The position numbers were made by a program, and so were the translations under genes. This document shows, piece after piece, positions 1 to 10,219 of a DNA stretch of 64,000 bases. Below the pieces are notes generated by a model. It ran no database searches. It was not told the DNA's origin and worked only from the letters and a program-made list of their open reading frames with translations. This stretch comes from Umbilicaria muhlenbergii. Its lineage: Eukaryota; Ascomycota; Lecanoromycetes; Umbilicariales; Umbilicariaceae. Within the stretch, counting starts at the first letter, position 1. Each line of letters begins with the position of its first letter. Location: NCBI GenBank assembly GCA_000611775.1, contig KK106983.1, positions 5,213,818-5,277,817 of the forward strand, read 5' to 3'.

Positions 1-1
1 A

Positions 2-1213
2 GGGGATTGTGCGGAGCTATTCGAGTATTGCGAAGAGAATGCCATCGAGTCGAAGATCAAGCTGCTGCTGCAGATGAGTCTAGTGCTCATCTGGGGTATG
101 AACAAGCCAGTAGTTCGGGTAGCACGAATGGCTGGACAGTTTGCCAAACCCCGTTCCAATCCAATGGAGATGCACAATGGCGTCGAGATACACTCATTCC
201 GCGGGGACAACATCAATGGCTACTCCTTTGAAGAGCGGACTCCGGATCCATCCCGTCTGGTCGCTGCTTATTTTCACTCCGCCAGCACCCTCAATTACAT
301 GCGAGCATCACTGGCGTCCGGTATCGCCGACTTACATTCTCCGCTTGACTGGGGTTTGGGGCATGTGCAAGATCCTAGCATCAAAGCAAAGTATCAGCGC
401 ATCGTTGAAAGCATTACTGAGAGTCTTCGCTTTATGCGAACAGTGGGAGCTGACAGCAACGCAAACAGTCTGGAGACGGTAGATTTGTACACCAGTCACG
501 AAGGATTACTGTTGGAGTACGAGCAAACCCTTACGAGGAGGCTAAAACACCCGCTTAGTACAAGACAGCCGTACAGGCCGGGAAAGAATGGCGAAGGTGA
601 AGGTGAAAGCGATGGCAAAGGCTGGTACAACACTTCAGCACACTTTCTTTGGATAGGCGATCGTACGAGACAGCTAGATGGAGCGCATGTGGAATTCTTC
701 CGCGGCCTGGAGAACCCGATTGGCATCAAGGTCGGGCCATCAATGGAAGGGCAAGAACTCGTAAAGCTGCTTGAAATTGTCAATCCGAATAAAGAGGAAG
801 GCAAGGTTACTCTCATTACGCGCTATGGCGAGGGCAAAATAGAAAGCCTACTGGGGGACCATATCGATGCAGTAAAGAGGAGCGGTCACGTTGTCGTCTG
901 GCAGTGCGATCCCATGCATGGGAACACGCGAAGTACACCAACAGGGGTTAAAACAAGGCAGTTCTTATCTATATTCAACGAGCTCTCAAGCGCGCTGAAA
1001 ATTCATAAGAATCACGGATCTTTCCTCGGTGGTGTCCATCTGGAACTCACTGGCGAGGCTGTTACGGAATGCGTTGGAGGAAGCGAAGGATTGACAGACG
1101 AAGACTTGAGCTTAAATTACACATCATACTGTGATCCAAGGCTGAACGAAAAGCAGGCCCTGGAGCTGATGTTCTTGATCGCGGCACATTATCGGGTGAC
1201 ACAATCACCTTGA
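2..1213 (+). CDS. 3-deoxy-7-phosphoheptulonate synthase, class II (5' partial)
   Basis: Class II (plant/AroA-II type) DAHP synthase, which condenses phosphoenolpyruvate and erythrose-4-phosphate in the first step of the shikimate pathway. The frame is open from base 2, so the N-terminus lies left of the window; the visible part is 403 residues. Family blocks seen in order: GDCAE (a metal-ligand Cys at the very start), GQFAKPRS, FRGDNINGY, TSAHFLWIGDRTRQLDGAHV, GIKVGPSM, DPMHGNT (metal His), GGVHLELTGE (metal Glu), TECVGG and CDPRLN (metal Asp). All four metal ligands of the characterised class II enzymes appear to be present. Filamentous ascomycetes often carry this class besides the class I ARO3/ARO4 type; Neurospora has a Trp-sensitive class II enzyme. 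No intron is needed in the visible part. Family assignment is very secure; which feedback regulator applies cannot be read here. Confidence 0.95.
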   Translation, partial: GDCAELFEYCEENAIESKIKLLLQMSLVLIWGMNKPVVRVARMAGQFAKPRSNPMEMHNGVEIHSFRGDNINGYSFEERTPDPSRLVAAYFHSASTLNYMRASLASGIADLHSPLDWGLGHVQDPSIKAKYQRIVESITESLRFMRTVGADSNANSLETVDLYTSHEGLLLEYEQTLTRRLKHPLSTRQPYRPGKNGEGEGESDGKGWYNTSAHFLWIGDRTRQLDGAHVEFFRGLENPIGIKVGPSMEGQELVKLLEIVNPNKEEGKVTLITRYGEGKIESLLGDHIDAVKRSGHVVVWQCDPMHGNTRSTPTGVKTRQFLSIFNELSSALKIHKNHGSFLGGVHLELTGEAVTECVGGSEGLTDEDLSLNYTSYCDPRLNEKQALELMFLIAAHYRVTQSP

Positions 1214-2688
1214 AGAAGACCTATGACAGCGAAGGTAACTACCATGAATGGCAGCATATGACACAGAACGATGAGAGGTAGCGTCAGCCCTTCTGACGGT
1301 GGCTTGAATTAAGACCTTCCGCGGAAGGTGTGAGGCTCCCAAGGTGCTCTCAGTGCATTACCAAGGACCTTTGTTACAGCGAAATGCCGACATATCCCAC
1401 GGAGCACGACACTCGAAATTTGTCAAAATAAGTGGAAGCCCCAGGCATCTTCATTGTACCTTTGTATCTGCAGCCCCCAAGTCCCGCTTGGAACAATGCA
1501 GTAAGCTTGTGCTCCAAGGCTATCGGTATATTCGACGTGCTACAACTACTTTCCGGTACCACTTGTGTACTCTTGGCATCAACGAATACGAGCATTGCGC
1601 AACGACCATATCTAATGCCTCTCATTCGACAGACCCACCTAAGATCGTTGTAATTCGTCCCGCCTTTCTAAAGTGGTACCCTTAGGGCTACTACCTACCC
1701 GAGCAAGGCTGCGGAAGTCTCGTCTGCACAACTACCTACGGAACACTGCTACCGACCACAAACAACTGTTCTGTCCACCAGAGCCTCAAGGTTGAGAGTC
1801 AACAAGCAAGCTCCAAGCTAGCTTCGTAGCGTAACGTCCTCGGTTACTTGCGATCGGTTCGGCTTTCTCATCAATGTCGCTGTACTAGCAAGTACCACGG
1901 AGCAAGTGCTCTGTACTTCAACTCTTACTCCGGGATCACAGCAGAGACATACAACAGATATATGCAGGCGAGGTCTTGCAGTCTATCAGACTATGACGTT
2001 CGAGGATACCACCACCGTATGATCAGCTCGCCCTCGACACTTAATAAGGCTTGTGCCTTACGTGACGGCATCTCCGGTGAAGCAGCCCGTGTTCTGCCTA
2101 TCGATAAGTCACTGCGGGCACTGTTACACGACAGCTGTCTAGGGAGGCAATGCATGCTACCTAGGTAACACACATTGTAACCAGATATAGAGCTCAGCTG
2201 CGAACAACGCTCTCTCACTATTCTTCACAATCCTATACCTATCATATAGCTTGTTTGTTACAATCAAAGAAGGACCTACCTTTGCTACTACTCTAACAGT
2301 TCTCTTTTAAATTCTATATGGCCTTATGTTTCAGTTACTGGAGGAAAGGGCGCCTTTGTCTGATATATTTACAAACACCTATCCGGAAGGGGAGTAGACC
2401 ACATCCTTCTGATGTATCTGATGCTGTGGAGCCATCAGCCGCATGGATGCGCGCTTTTTGATTGTTTGGTTACCTAGCCTTCGAATCTGCATCCTGGCCG
2501 CGGCTCCAATAGCATCTCACATGTGGCACTTGATCGTCAGGGCAAGGCTGCAAGCTACCTCCCAAGAGTGTGGACCTTTGCGATGTCATGTTCCATATAT
2601 TCAGTGCCTTTCTTTATTCACCCCGGCGTTCATATGTGTTGATTTTAAAGACTGAAACTACCATTGCTGTTATTGGTATTGATCAACA
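1214..2688. other. Intergenic region, no gene recognised
   Basis: About 1.5 kb between the DAHP synthase stop and the mucin-like gene, both on the + strand. Only short frames of no recognisable family occur. Base composition becomes more AT-rich around 2220-2340. The left end carries two compact dyads, listed separately. The right end must hold the promoter of the surface-protein gene. I see no transposon ends or tRNA. Confidence 0.6.
1282..1329. other. Two adjacent dyads just after the DAHP synthase gene
   Basis: CGTCAG and CTGACG (1282-1287 and 1293-1298) form a 6-bp stem with a 5-nt loop. Sixteen bases further on, 1314-1329 is a perfect 16-bp palindrome (ACCTTCCGCGGAAGGT). They lie about 70-115 bp past the stop codon, so they probably fall in the 3' UTR or transcript end region. 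Their function is unknown. Confidence 0.5.
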
Positions 2689-5600
2689 ATGGCCCGTTGG
2701 CGGGATATCATTGTGATCGCAGCACACCTCATTGGATTCAGCCTAGGGTGTAAGGTCTATTTCTGAACATCCCTACGTTAGCTGACTTGAGCTGAAGGGT
2801 CTGAGGATCAATCAACTAAGACCCCATGCCTTTCATTAGAAACCATTACTTGGTCTCTGTCTCCAGGTGCTTCAACGGCAACTCGAATTCCGCCGTCACC
2901 CCTATTCACAAACTCTACCACTGTATTGAGCTCAAGTTCCGCAAAAGTTCAAACTTCCTGCTCGAGTCCCACCGCAATCTCCCACTCGTCCTCTTCAACA
3001 GATCAGATTTCATGCAGAAACTCGTCCATATCATCAACCTCAACTCCCTCAGTGTCTTACTTACCGTCACCCAATTCCGCTGCATCAGCAAAACAGTCGT
3101 CCGAATTGACAACAGCTCCTCTGAACAGCTCTAACACAACAAGCTGTTCAATCACCATTACCACTTCCTCCACATCCTCGTCTGCATCAGCAAAGCAGGC
3201 ATCTAAGTTGACGACAGCTCCTTCAGACAAGTCTACCACAACGAACCATGCAACCGCCACCATCATTCCCTCCACGTCTTCATTTGCATCAGCAAAACTG
3301 ACATCTAGACTGGCAACAGCTCTTTCAAACAACCTTACCACAATGTATCGCTCAACTCCCACCACCACTCCCTCCACGTCTTCGTTGGCATCAGCAAAGC
3401 AGACATCTAAATTGACAACAGCTCCTTCAAACAACTTTACCACAATAAATCGCTCAACCGCTGCTACCACTCCTCCTATATCATCGTTTCTGGCATCTCA
3501 TATGTCTTCATGGACAGATCAACTATCATGCAGGAACTCAACCACAACATTTATTTTGGCTTCATCGGCACTCTATATTTCGTCTAGCAGTTATACCACA
3601 CCAGCAACGCAGACATCAGAATTAAATACAGCTTCTTCCAACCACTCTACCACCAAATATGGCTCAACTGCCACCACGAAAAGTTTCACATCAGCGTCTT
3701 TGAGGTCTACACCAAGTCTTCCACCAGAGTCAGTTTCGACTCCAAGAAAGTCAACCACATCCGCTGTCTCAACTTCACCAGCATATTACGTTTCATCGAT
3801 TAATTCCTCTGCACGAGCAAAGCAAACATCTAGATCAACTACAGTTCTTTACAATAATTCGGTCACAACAACTTCCTCAACTGGTACCATTACTAGTCCC
3901 ACATCACCGTTTTTGAGCTTCATCACAAGTCCTCCATCTGCGTCGCTCTCGACTCCTAGCAACACGACGCTATCATTGGCACTAGCTCCTCTCACGAACG
4001 GAGCTTGTGGCGCATGCACCATTAATGCCCCAGATGCTGACCTCATCTACTGGGACTCGTCTACGTACACTTACATAGCTAGTTTTGGGACTTGCCTTAA
4101 CGAATCTCTGGGGAATATCCTCTATTCTCCAAATCCAACACCGTTCACTATCACCCAGAGCCCGCTTGGGGCTGTTGCCACAAATATTGTCACCTACTCC
4201 CCCTCTTATTCTACACTCGACACGACGGAGACCAGCACATTCACATACTCTACAGGAACAGAGGTTGACACGTACACTGTCTCATTACCTTTCCCTATCA
4301 GTTCCGCGCCAACGCAAGTCATTAAGCTCAAAGCCACTCCAGTCGGTGCCGCTTACGAATACATAGCGTAAGTCGACTACCGCTACTCAGCTTATCGCCC
4401 GTACTGACGATACTTAGCACGTTTCCTACGCCTTACATATTCTTTCGAGTCGTCGAGGTAGAACAGGAGATCCTGACCGTAATCCAAGGCGTGACCACGT
4501 GTGTAGTTTCGACAACGTCAGTTACCCTTCCGGCGCCGTTGTTGGAGACTTACAGCGGCAACGGCTATGGCGATTGGTCGGGTCGATCGTCCGCCAGCGG
4601 TCCATTACCGACAAATTTCATTGAAGCGTTGGGCAACCAGTCTGCTTCAAAAAGCTGCACAGCGGGGACCTATAACGGCAGCCCAACAGTCAACGTGGCG
4701 GTAGAAATAGTTGTTGAAGCCTCCTGTGCCGGTCCTGCATTTGTCTTAACGGAGGTCTCTATGCTGTTTGTCCCATCAAAAGCGGCCTCTGCGTCGTTCG
4801 TCTCTTCGACCGCCCTTGCTCTGCTCGGCGGTCCACAAGGAGGGCCGGAAACGCCAACCTCAACGCCAGCATCGACAACGTCAGAGGCAGCTGTATCGCC
4901 TGCAATCGCCTTACCCTCAGCTTCTGGGCTCGGCGGTGGCTCCAGTTCGGTCGCAGCCCCCTCCCCGACCATTGAAGAGCCAACTCCCATTCCAACAGCG
5001 GTCGCCTTACCCTCAATTCCTGGACTCGGCGGCTCCAGTCTAGTTGCAGCTGCTTTCCCGCCCACTAAAGAGCCACCTTCCACTTTAACAACAGTAACCA
5101 ATGCAGCACCTGCAGTCGCCCTACATCCAGCTCCTGGACTTGGCGGCTCCAGTTCAGTCGTAGCCCCGCTTCCGCCCATTAGGGAGCCACCTTTTACTCT
5201 AAATACGGTAGCAAATGTAGCACCTGCAGTCGCCTTCATCTCAACTTCTAAGTTCGGCGGCTCTAGTCTACTTGCAGCTCCCCTCCCGTCCAGCGAAGTG
5301 CGAACTTCTATTCCAGTCTCGTCAGCTCCTTCGCAAACATCAGTACCATTTGGGAGTTTAGGAGCGTTGAAGCCAGCTCCCGGTCTCAGCGGGCTCAGCT
5401 CTATTATCGCTCCAGTACCGGCCCCTAAGACGGTGGCACCAGCATTCGCCTTAACGCCAGCTAGTTCCGCTGCGGTCCAGCTCATCACACCAACATCAAC
5501 TTCTGATTTAGGTGGCTCCAGTACTATTGTCGCTCCTTTAAAGCCCGTTAAAGAGCCAATTTCCACTCCTGTGTCGTCATCTTCTTCCCAAAAACCTCTA

Positions 5601-6305
5601 GCACCTCTTTTGGCGCCCATGTTGCCTTCTGGTATCAGCCCTGATATGATAGCCGTCCCTCGACCGGCCACTAAAGAGCAACTTTCTACCCCGATACCAG
5701 CAGGTTCTTCGAGGAAAATAACATCGTTGAAAAGTGTTCCTGTTTTGCCGTTAATTCCAGGAGGATCGGCTTCCAATTTATTTGACTTTAGCTATCTCGC
5801 AGGGCCTCAGGAGACACCGCAGCAACAGCAACAACAGCAACCTTCTACTTCCGTGATTACACAAACCGGAGTAACACTTTCATCAGGCTCTCCTACTCAA
5901 GCGGCTAGGAATTCTCCACTTGAGTCTGTGTCATCGAGCGTTATTTCCAAACCATCAACAACATTTACAACACAGCAACCACCAGTCATTACTTTCAATG
6001 CTTCACCGATCACGGCTAACTTACAGACTGAGTTTCTGATTTCCGGTGAGACGCTTGCTCCCGGCGGCACTCCAATCACCATCGGTGGAACCGTTCTCAG
6101 CTTGGGGACTTCGGCAACGGCAGTGGTTATTGGAAGCAATACGATGATGTTGAGCCTAATTCCAAGCTCGAAGTCCAGTGAAGGAAGTACGACTAAAGTG
6201 AATGTCGCCGGCTTCGAAAGCTCTGCGTCGAATCGAGAAGGAAGGATCGGATTACTAGTTTTGATATGTTCAATCACCCTAATCCTTACTGTTCGCGGAG
6301 CATAG
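2689..6305 (+). CDS. Ser/Thr-rich, repeat-containing GPI-anchored surface protein (mucin-like)
   Basis: Three exons: 2689-2749, 2867-4367 and 4418-6305 (introns 117 and 50 nt, donors GTAAGG and GTAAGT), giving 1149 aa. The start ATG has a good context (CAACAATGG). Exon 1 encodes a hydrophobic signal peptide (MARWRDIIVIAAHLIGFSLG), and its frame joins the next exon exactly, which supports the first intron. Residues of about 20-380 are Ser/Thr-rich with four 34-aa repeats. Next comes a Cys-containing segment (NGACGACTINAPDAD). A Pro/Ser/Gly-rich stretch follows with degenerate ~40-aa units built on PGLGGSS...APLPP. Near the end is the block SGETLAPGGTPITIGGTVLS, common in fungal wall proteins. 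A hydrophobic C-terminus (LLVLICSITLILTV) fits a GPI signal. Likely a cell-wall or plasma-membrane mannoprotein; no enzymatic domain is recognised. Confidence 0.75.
3082..3489 (+). repeat. Four tandem 102-bp coding repeats (34 aa each)
   Basis: Units start at 3082, 3184, 3286 and 3388, an exact 102-nt period. Each begins with ASAK(Q/L)xS(E/K/R)LxTA and ends in a Thr/Ser-rich stretch. Looser relatives recur downstream near 3600 and 3815. The period is a multiple of three, so copy number can change without breaking the frame. Confidence 0.85.
4903..5640 (+). repeat. Degenerate ~40-aa Pro/Gly/Ser repeats in the surface protein
   Basis: About six diverged units share the pattern AL-x-P-(x)-GLGGSS-(x)-VAAP-x-P plus a variable EP(x)ST linker. 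They differ in length, so they are older or less constrained than the 34-aa array upstream. The opposite strand stays open for long stretches here only because of this biased composition. Confidence 0.65.
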
Positions 6306-6652
6306 TATCGATGAACAAGAGAATGTTTTAGATGACAATTACTTTAATGCATTGAGGTCCTCAGGACCATGAATACAATAATGCCGTATTTATAGATACT
6401 GCTTGTGGCTTTATTAAATGTCAATCAAAATGGTAGTGCTGGGCAAGTCATGTGTCACCGCGTGCAAACCTTCACAGTTGGCCCATATGCGCAAACTGTC
6501 CGATCAAAGTCACGCCTGACCACAGTCGTGCATCGCCGATTTGCAACAATAAGAGAGGAAGCACAAGAGCTACTTGCATGAGCAGAAACCAGAATGACGA
6601 ACTTACAGCTTGACATTACACCGTCATTCTGTTGCAGAGGACTTGGATAAGC
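6306..6652. other. Intergenic, tandem genes
   Basis: Lies between the surface-protein stop and the inferred IKS1 start, both on the + strand. It should hold the upstream gene's 3' end and the kinase promoter. I see no distinct motif, repeat or RNA gene. Confidence 0.5.
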
Positions 6653-8791
6653 ATGGCGGACAACGAGGTACAACGTGCCATGTCAATTATACCATATCCT
6701 ACGAATCGTGAGGTAGTCCTGTGAGCATCTCCAATAGACCATAGAACAAGCAAAGGGCTTAGCTCTCAGACCATATGACTGATCAATCTCAAATCAAGCC
6801 GTCACGACGATTCTGTTGTTGTCTACGATCCGCGCTCGAAACAGCTAGTGCTTCGTGATGTCTCTGAGGACAGGGATTTGGAGCTCAACGAATGCCCGTT
6901 CTGCCATCGACCACTCCGCGACGAGGACAATGAGCGCAGCCGTGACCATCACGGAGCCTCAAGCCCAGATGTGGCGGCAGGCTTCGTCAGTCCGGAGTAT
7001 TTTCGTATGCTCCACCACAGCTCGCCAGGATCAACCGAGTCTACACCCCCGCCCTCGCCACGAAGACGACTTGTACAGCCAGTACGGTCCGGTACATCGT
7101 CGCCTGCCCTTGGCCCCAGAGGTACTGAGTTCGTGGGTAGTGCGCCGGCTTCTCCACCTTCAACCCATGGGATATCCTCGGCAGCATTCAGTCCGAACTA
7201 CTTCAATAGGTTCTTTGTGGAAGAGAAGGAGCTTGGGAGAGGGGGAAAGGGAGTGGTACTATTAGTGAGACACGTGTTGGACGGAGTATCTCTAGGACAT
7301 TTTGCGTGCAAGAGAGTGCCCGTGGGGGATGATCATGAATGGCTCAAGAAGGTCCTCATTGAAGTCCAGCTACTTCAGCATCTATCCCATCAGAATTTGG
7401 TCTCCTATCGGCATGTGTGGTTAGAAGATGTGAAGCTGTCGAACTTTGGGCCGAGCGTGCCCTGCGCCTTTATCCTACAGCAGTACTGCAACGCAGGAGA
7501 TCTTCGCAACTACATCTTAAGCTCGGCCCAACCGTCAACATCTACACAACAGCTCAAGGAAAGGATCCGACGTCGGTCCAAAAACCAGCCAGAGCCATCT
7601 CAAGGTCTGCATAGCCCTCGTAGGCTACAGTTCGAAGAGATATATTCGTTTTTCAAGGACACTACCTCCGGTCTGAACCATCTTCATATCAACAACTACA
7701 TCCATCGAGATCTCAAACCGAGCAATTGCCTACTCCACGATACAGGGACTGGGCTACGCGTACTTGTCAGTGACTTTGGGGAGGTTCAGATAGAAAACAC
7801 AGTGCGCAAATCCACAGGTGCTACTGGTACAATATCATACTGTGCGCCCGAAGTCCTTCGACGTGTACAGCCTTCGGGAGCCTATGGAAACTTCACTACG
7901 AAATCGGATATCTTCTCGTTGGGCATGATACTCTACTTTCTCTGCTTCGCGCAGCTTCCGTACAGTAATGCGGATAATTTGAATGAAGAGAACGAGGATC
8001 TGGACCAGCTAAGAGATGAAATCACGTCATGGTCGGGCCTGGACGGTGAGAAGAAGATGCGCCCCGATCTCCCAGAGAAGCTGTACCAATTCTTGAGACG
8101 GCTTCTCTCACTTAATCCAGCCAATAGACCCAGTGCCGAAGATATCCTACACGGCATCAAGACCGGGGCTGGACTCGAAGAGACGCTCAATGCCACGTTC
8201 GCCATCCCCGGTCCCGTCCACGAAGATTTACGGGCGAGTACACGGATCTCATCGGTGGACAGCCCAGCGCCTCGAAGTCCTGTCCCAAGCCCAGCTCGGA
8301 AGATGTCCACGGGCTTCAGCCGTCCAGGGGGACCTTCGAAGCTCCGCCTATCTTTCCTTGATGAGCGAAGCAACACACCGCCATCAGGAGAAAGCGGCAG
8401 TGAACGGGCCACGAGTCCCGGTGGTACTCTTGTGTTAAGGTCCAAGTTCCCGTCTCCCGCCAAGGTATCGGCGACTCCCGACCTGATCCCACCTCCGACG
8501 TCCCACGCGACTCTCCAAAGCTACATTAGCAGCGTGCTGGCGCACAGGACGGTCAAAGTTGTCCTTTTGCTTCTTAAGTTGTTTTCGGTGACCATGCCTT
8601 GTGCGCCTGTGGCAGCAACTCCATGGGTAGCCTATCCCTTACTCGGACTTGCCACGCTCGACCTATATTTCGATGAGCCGGGGCTTTGGGTCTCTATCTC
8701 CCTTATGGCAGCGCACGTTGTATTGCTTCTGGGTTCTTTGAGGGCTGGTGTTCTCTGTGTGCCAAAAGCAAGCATCTGGGAGGGCTTATGA
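6653..8791 (+). CDS. IKS1: IKS1-family serine/threonine protein kinase
   Basis: Two exons, 6653-6720 and 6799-8791 (78-nt intron, GTGAGC donor, acceptor after ATCAAG), giving 686 aa. The short first exon supplies the conserved N-terminus (SIIPYPTNREVVLRHDDSVV), which reads straight into the next exon and so supports the junction. A CPFC..PL zinc-knuckle-like motif follows near residue 55. The kinase domain has LGRGGKG (about 168-174), the ATP lysine in FACKR (about 194), HRDLKPSN (about 326), SDFGE (about 348) and YCAPEV. A Pro/Ser-rich linker leads to two or three C-terminal hydrophobic segments (about 600-670), so the kinase is probably tethered to a membrane. This matches the fungal IKS1 family; the yeast gene's role is poorly defined (linked to haploid growth and ion stress). 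Confidence 0.9.
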
Positions 8792-9281
8792 TTTTGTGAT
8801 ACCACGGAGGTTGCCGCACTCTTTTTGAAGTTCCTTGAAGGTGCGTGAGGGACGAGCTATCATCATGCTATCCTCCCTTCCTATACCGAAGCGTTTTGCG
8901 TCTGCTCTCATTACTTCTTCTTTCTCAAAAGTTTGCACTCGCTCTCGCTGAGGAAGCTTTAGACACTAGCTAGCATCGAAAGACCTCAATAGTATTCGAA
9001 GACTTTTACACGCTTGCTTCGGAGTGCGTTGTCTTACATTACCTGATGCAAGCCCACAGAATGACATTATGACGAAATAGTCTTATCGGGAGACGGGGGT
9101 GCCTTTATCGCTATGTTGTGGAACATTGAACGGCACCGTCGCTTGTACTCATCTTGGAGAGAGACACACACCTTTTCTGTGAATAACATAGAAATCCCCA
9201 AAACTCGGATTCAGAGTTGAGAGTGAAATGTGTAGAAATTCTTCCCTGCTCTCTGCCTCCCCGTTTGCCTCTCCGCTCCCG
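8792..9281. other. Convergent intergenic region
   Basis: Lies between the 3' ends of IKS1 (+) and the DUF6640 gene (-). It should contain both transcript ends. No gene or repeat is seen. Confidence 0.5.
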
Positions 9282-9716
9282 TCACCCCCTCTTCTCCACT
9301 CCCTCCCTCCTCCCCATCCTAGTCTCAAGCCACCACCCCGCCCAAGCTCCCACCGCATATCCCCCAAACAACCACCCCTGCAGAAACCCTTCCCCAAACT
9401 CCGGATCCGTGCCCTTGCTGCCCGGATAGAAGATTGCGCTCAACCCGCATATCCAATACGCACTGGCAAAGATCGCTGCGGTGAAGATATCGTCCTCATG
9501 CATCCTGTCCTTGCCAGCGCGGGGTTTGGGGTTTCGGTAAGTGTAGTATAAAGTTGCTAGGCCTAGGTAGAGACCTAAAGACATGGTTTGTCCATTGTGA
9601 AAGCGCGCGTGAGGGGGCCAGCGGGGGTTGAGGACGTGCGTTTCATTAAAGTCAGCAATGAAGGGGCCGACGCCTTGAGCGAGGGCGGAGAGGGTTATGA
9701 GGATGCGGCCAAGCAT
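9282..9716 (-). CDS. Small multi-pass membrane protein, DUF6640-like
   Basis: Intronless, 144 aa. The first in-frame ATG (9714-9716 on the minus strand) opens MLGRILITLSALAQGVGPFI, a hydrophobic segment that is followed by ADFNETHVLNPRWPPHARFH. Three more hydrophobic stretches follow (around LGLYLGLATLYY, IFTAAIFASAYWICGL and FLQGWLFGGYAVGAWAGWW), so four membrane spans are likely. The ADFN..H..NP.WP.HARFH signature is what I associate with the fungal DUF6640 family, whose function is unknown. The gene points away from the nucleoside permease and converges on IKS1. Family recall is from memory, so the name is less certain than the topology. Confidence 0.75.
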   Translation of the reverse strand: MLGRILITLSALAQGVGPFIADFNETHVLNPRWPPHARFHNGQTMSLGLYLGLATLYYTYRNPKPRAGKDRMHEDDIFTAAIFASAYWICGLSAIFYPGSKGTDPEFGEGFLQGWLFGGYAVGAWAGWWLETRMGRREGVEKRG

Positions 9717-10219
9717 TGTGAGGGGTGAGGTCAAGTGGAATGGTTTGAGAGATGAAGGTAAGGTTGAAGGGTGAGAGTGTTGCAGAGGAGGTTTCTTTTG
9801 AAGGCATTATGATGAAGGGTTATTACCTTCCTTATCTGGATGGGTAAGGTACCTTAAGCTCGATAAGATATTGCGTAATCCGTACTCCTATCACCACGCT
9901 GCAATGCAAGATTAGGGATGACTGCATCTAAGTACCTTAGGTAGGTCCAGGCACAACCCCCATCGTCATGGCTTTCGGCGTCCACGGCCAGCTCGGCAGG
10001 GTATCTCCCGTATTCCGTACTCCTCTCACCACGCCGCAATGCAAGATCAGGGATGACTGCATGTAGGTCCAGGCACAACCCCCATCGTCATGGCTTTCGG
10101 CGTCCACGGCCACCGGGCGCCCGCTCGTATAAGAGCGATGGAGCTCCAGTCTGGTCAATGGAGCTCCAAGCGGCAGATTCATCCAAGTCTTCCTTCAGGA
10201 ACACACAGATCTTGCAAAG
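9717..10219. promoter_or_regulatory. Divergent promoter region, DUF6640 gene and nucleoside permease
   Basis: Shared upstream region of two divergent genes. It contains the ~100-bp duplication listed next and a TATA-like element (TATAAG, 10128-10133) 87 bp before the permease ATG, framed by a small inverted repeat (CGCTC...GAGCG). Confidence 0.45.
9879..10112. repeat. Imperfect direct duplication of a ~100-bp block
   Basis: Copy A is 9879-9990 (112 bp) and copy B is 10014-10112 (99 bp). Outside a 13-bp gap they differ at only a few bases. The extra 13 bp in copy A (9928-9940) is itself a small dyad, CTAAG-TAC-CTTAG. A related string, GGTACCTTAAG, lies just before copy A at 9848. The duplication sits 108-341 bp upstream of the permease start. 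Confidence 0.9.

Noticed and set aside
3057-3470. 137-codon minus-strand frame with repeated ANEDVEGVVV-like units
   Set aside because: Its repeats are simply the complement of the 102-bp sense repeats; the sense frame has the signal peptide and GPI signal.
4670-5776. 368-codon open frame on the minus strand inside the surface-protein gene
   Set aside because: It is a shadow of the biased Pro/Ser/Gly repeats on the sense strand, has no plausible protein features, and overlaps a well-supported exon.
9854-10182. Overlapping minus-strand frames with repeated peptides upstream of the permease
   Set aside because: The peptide repetition is explained by the DNA duplication; there is no family similarity and the frames are short.
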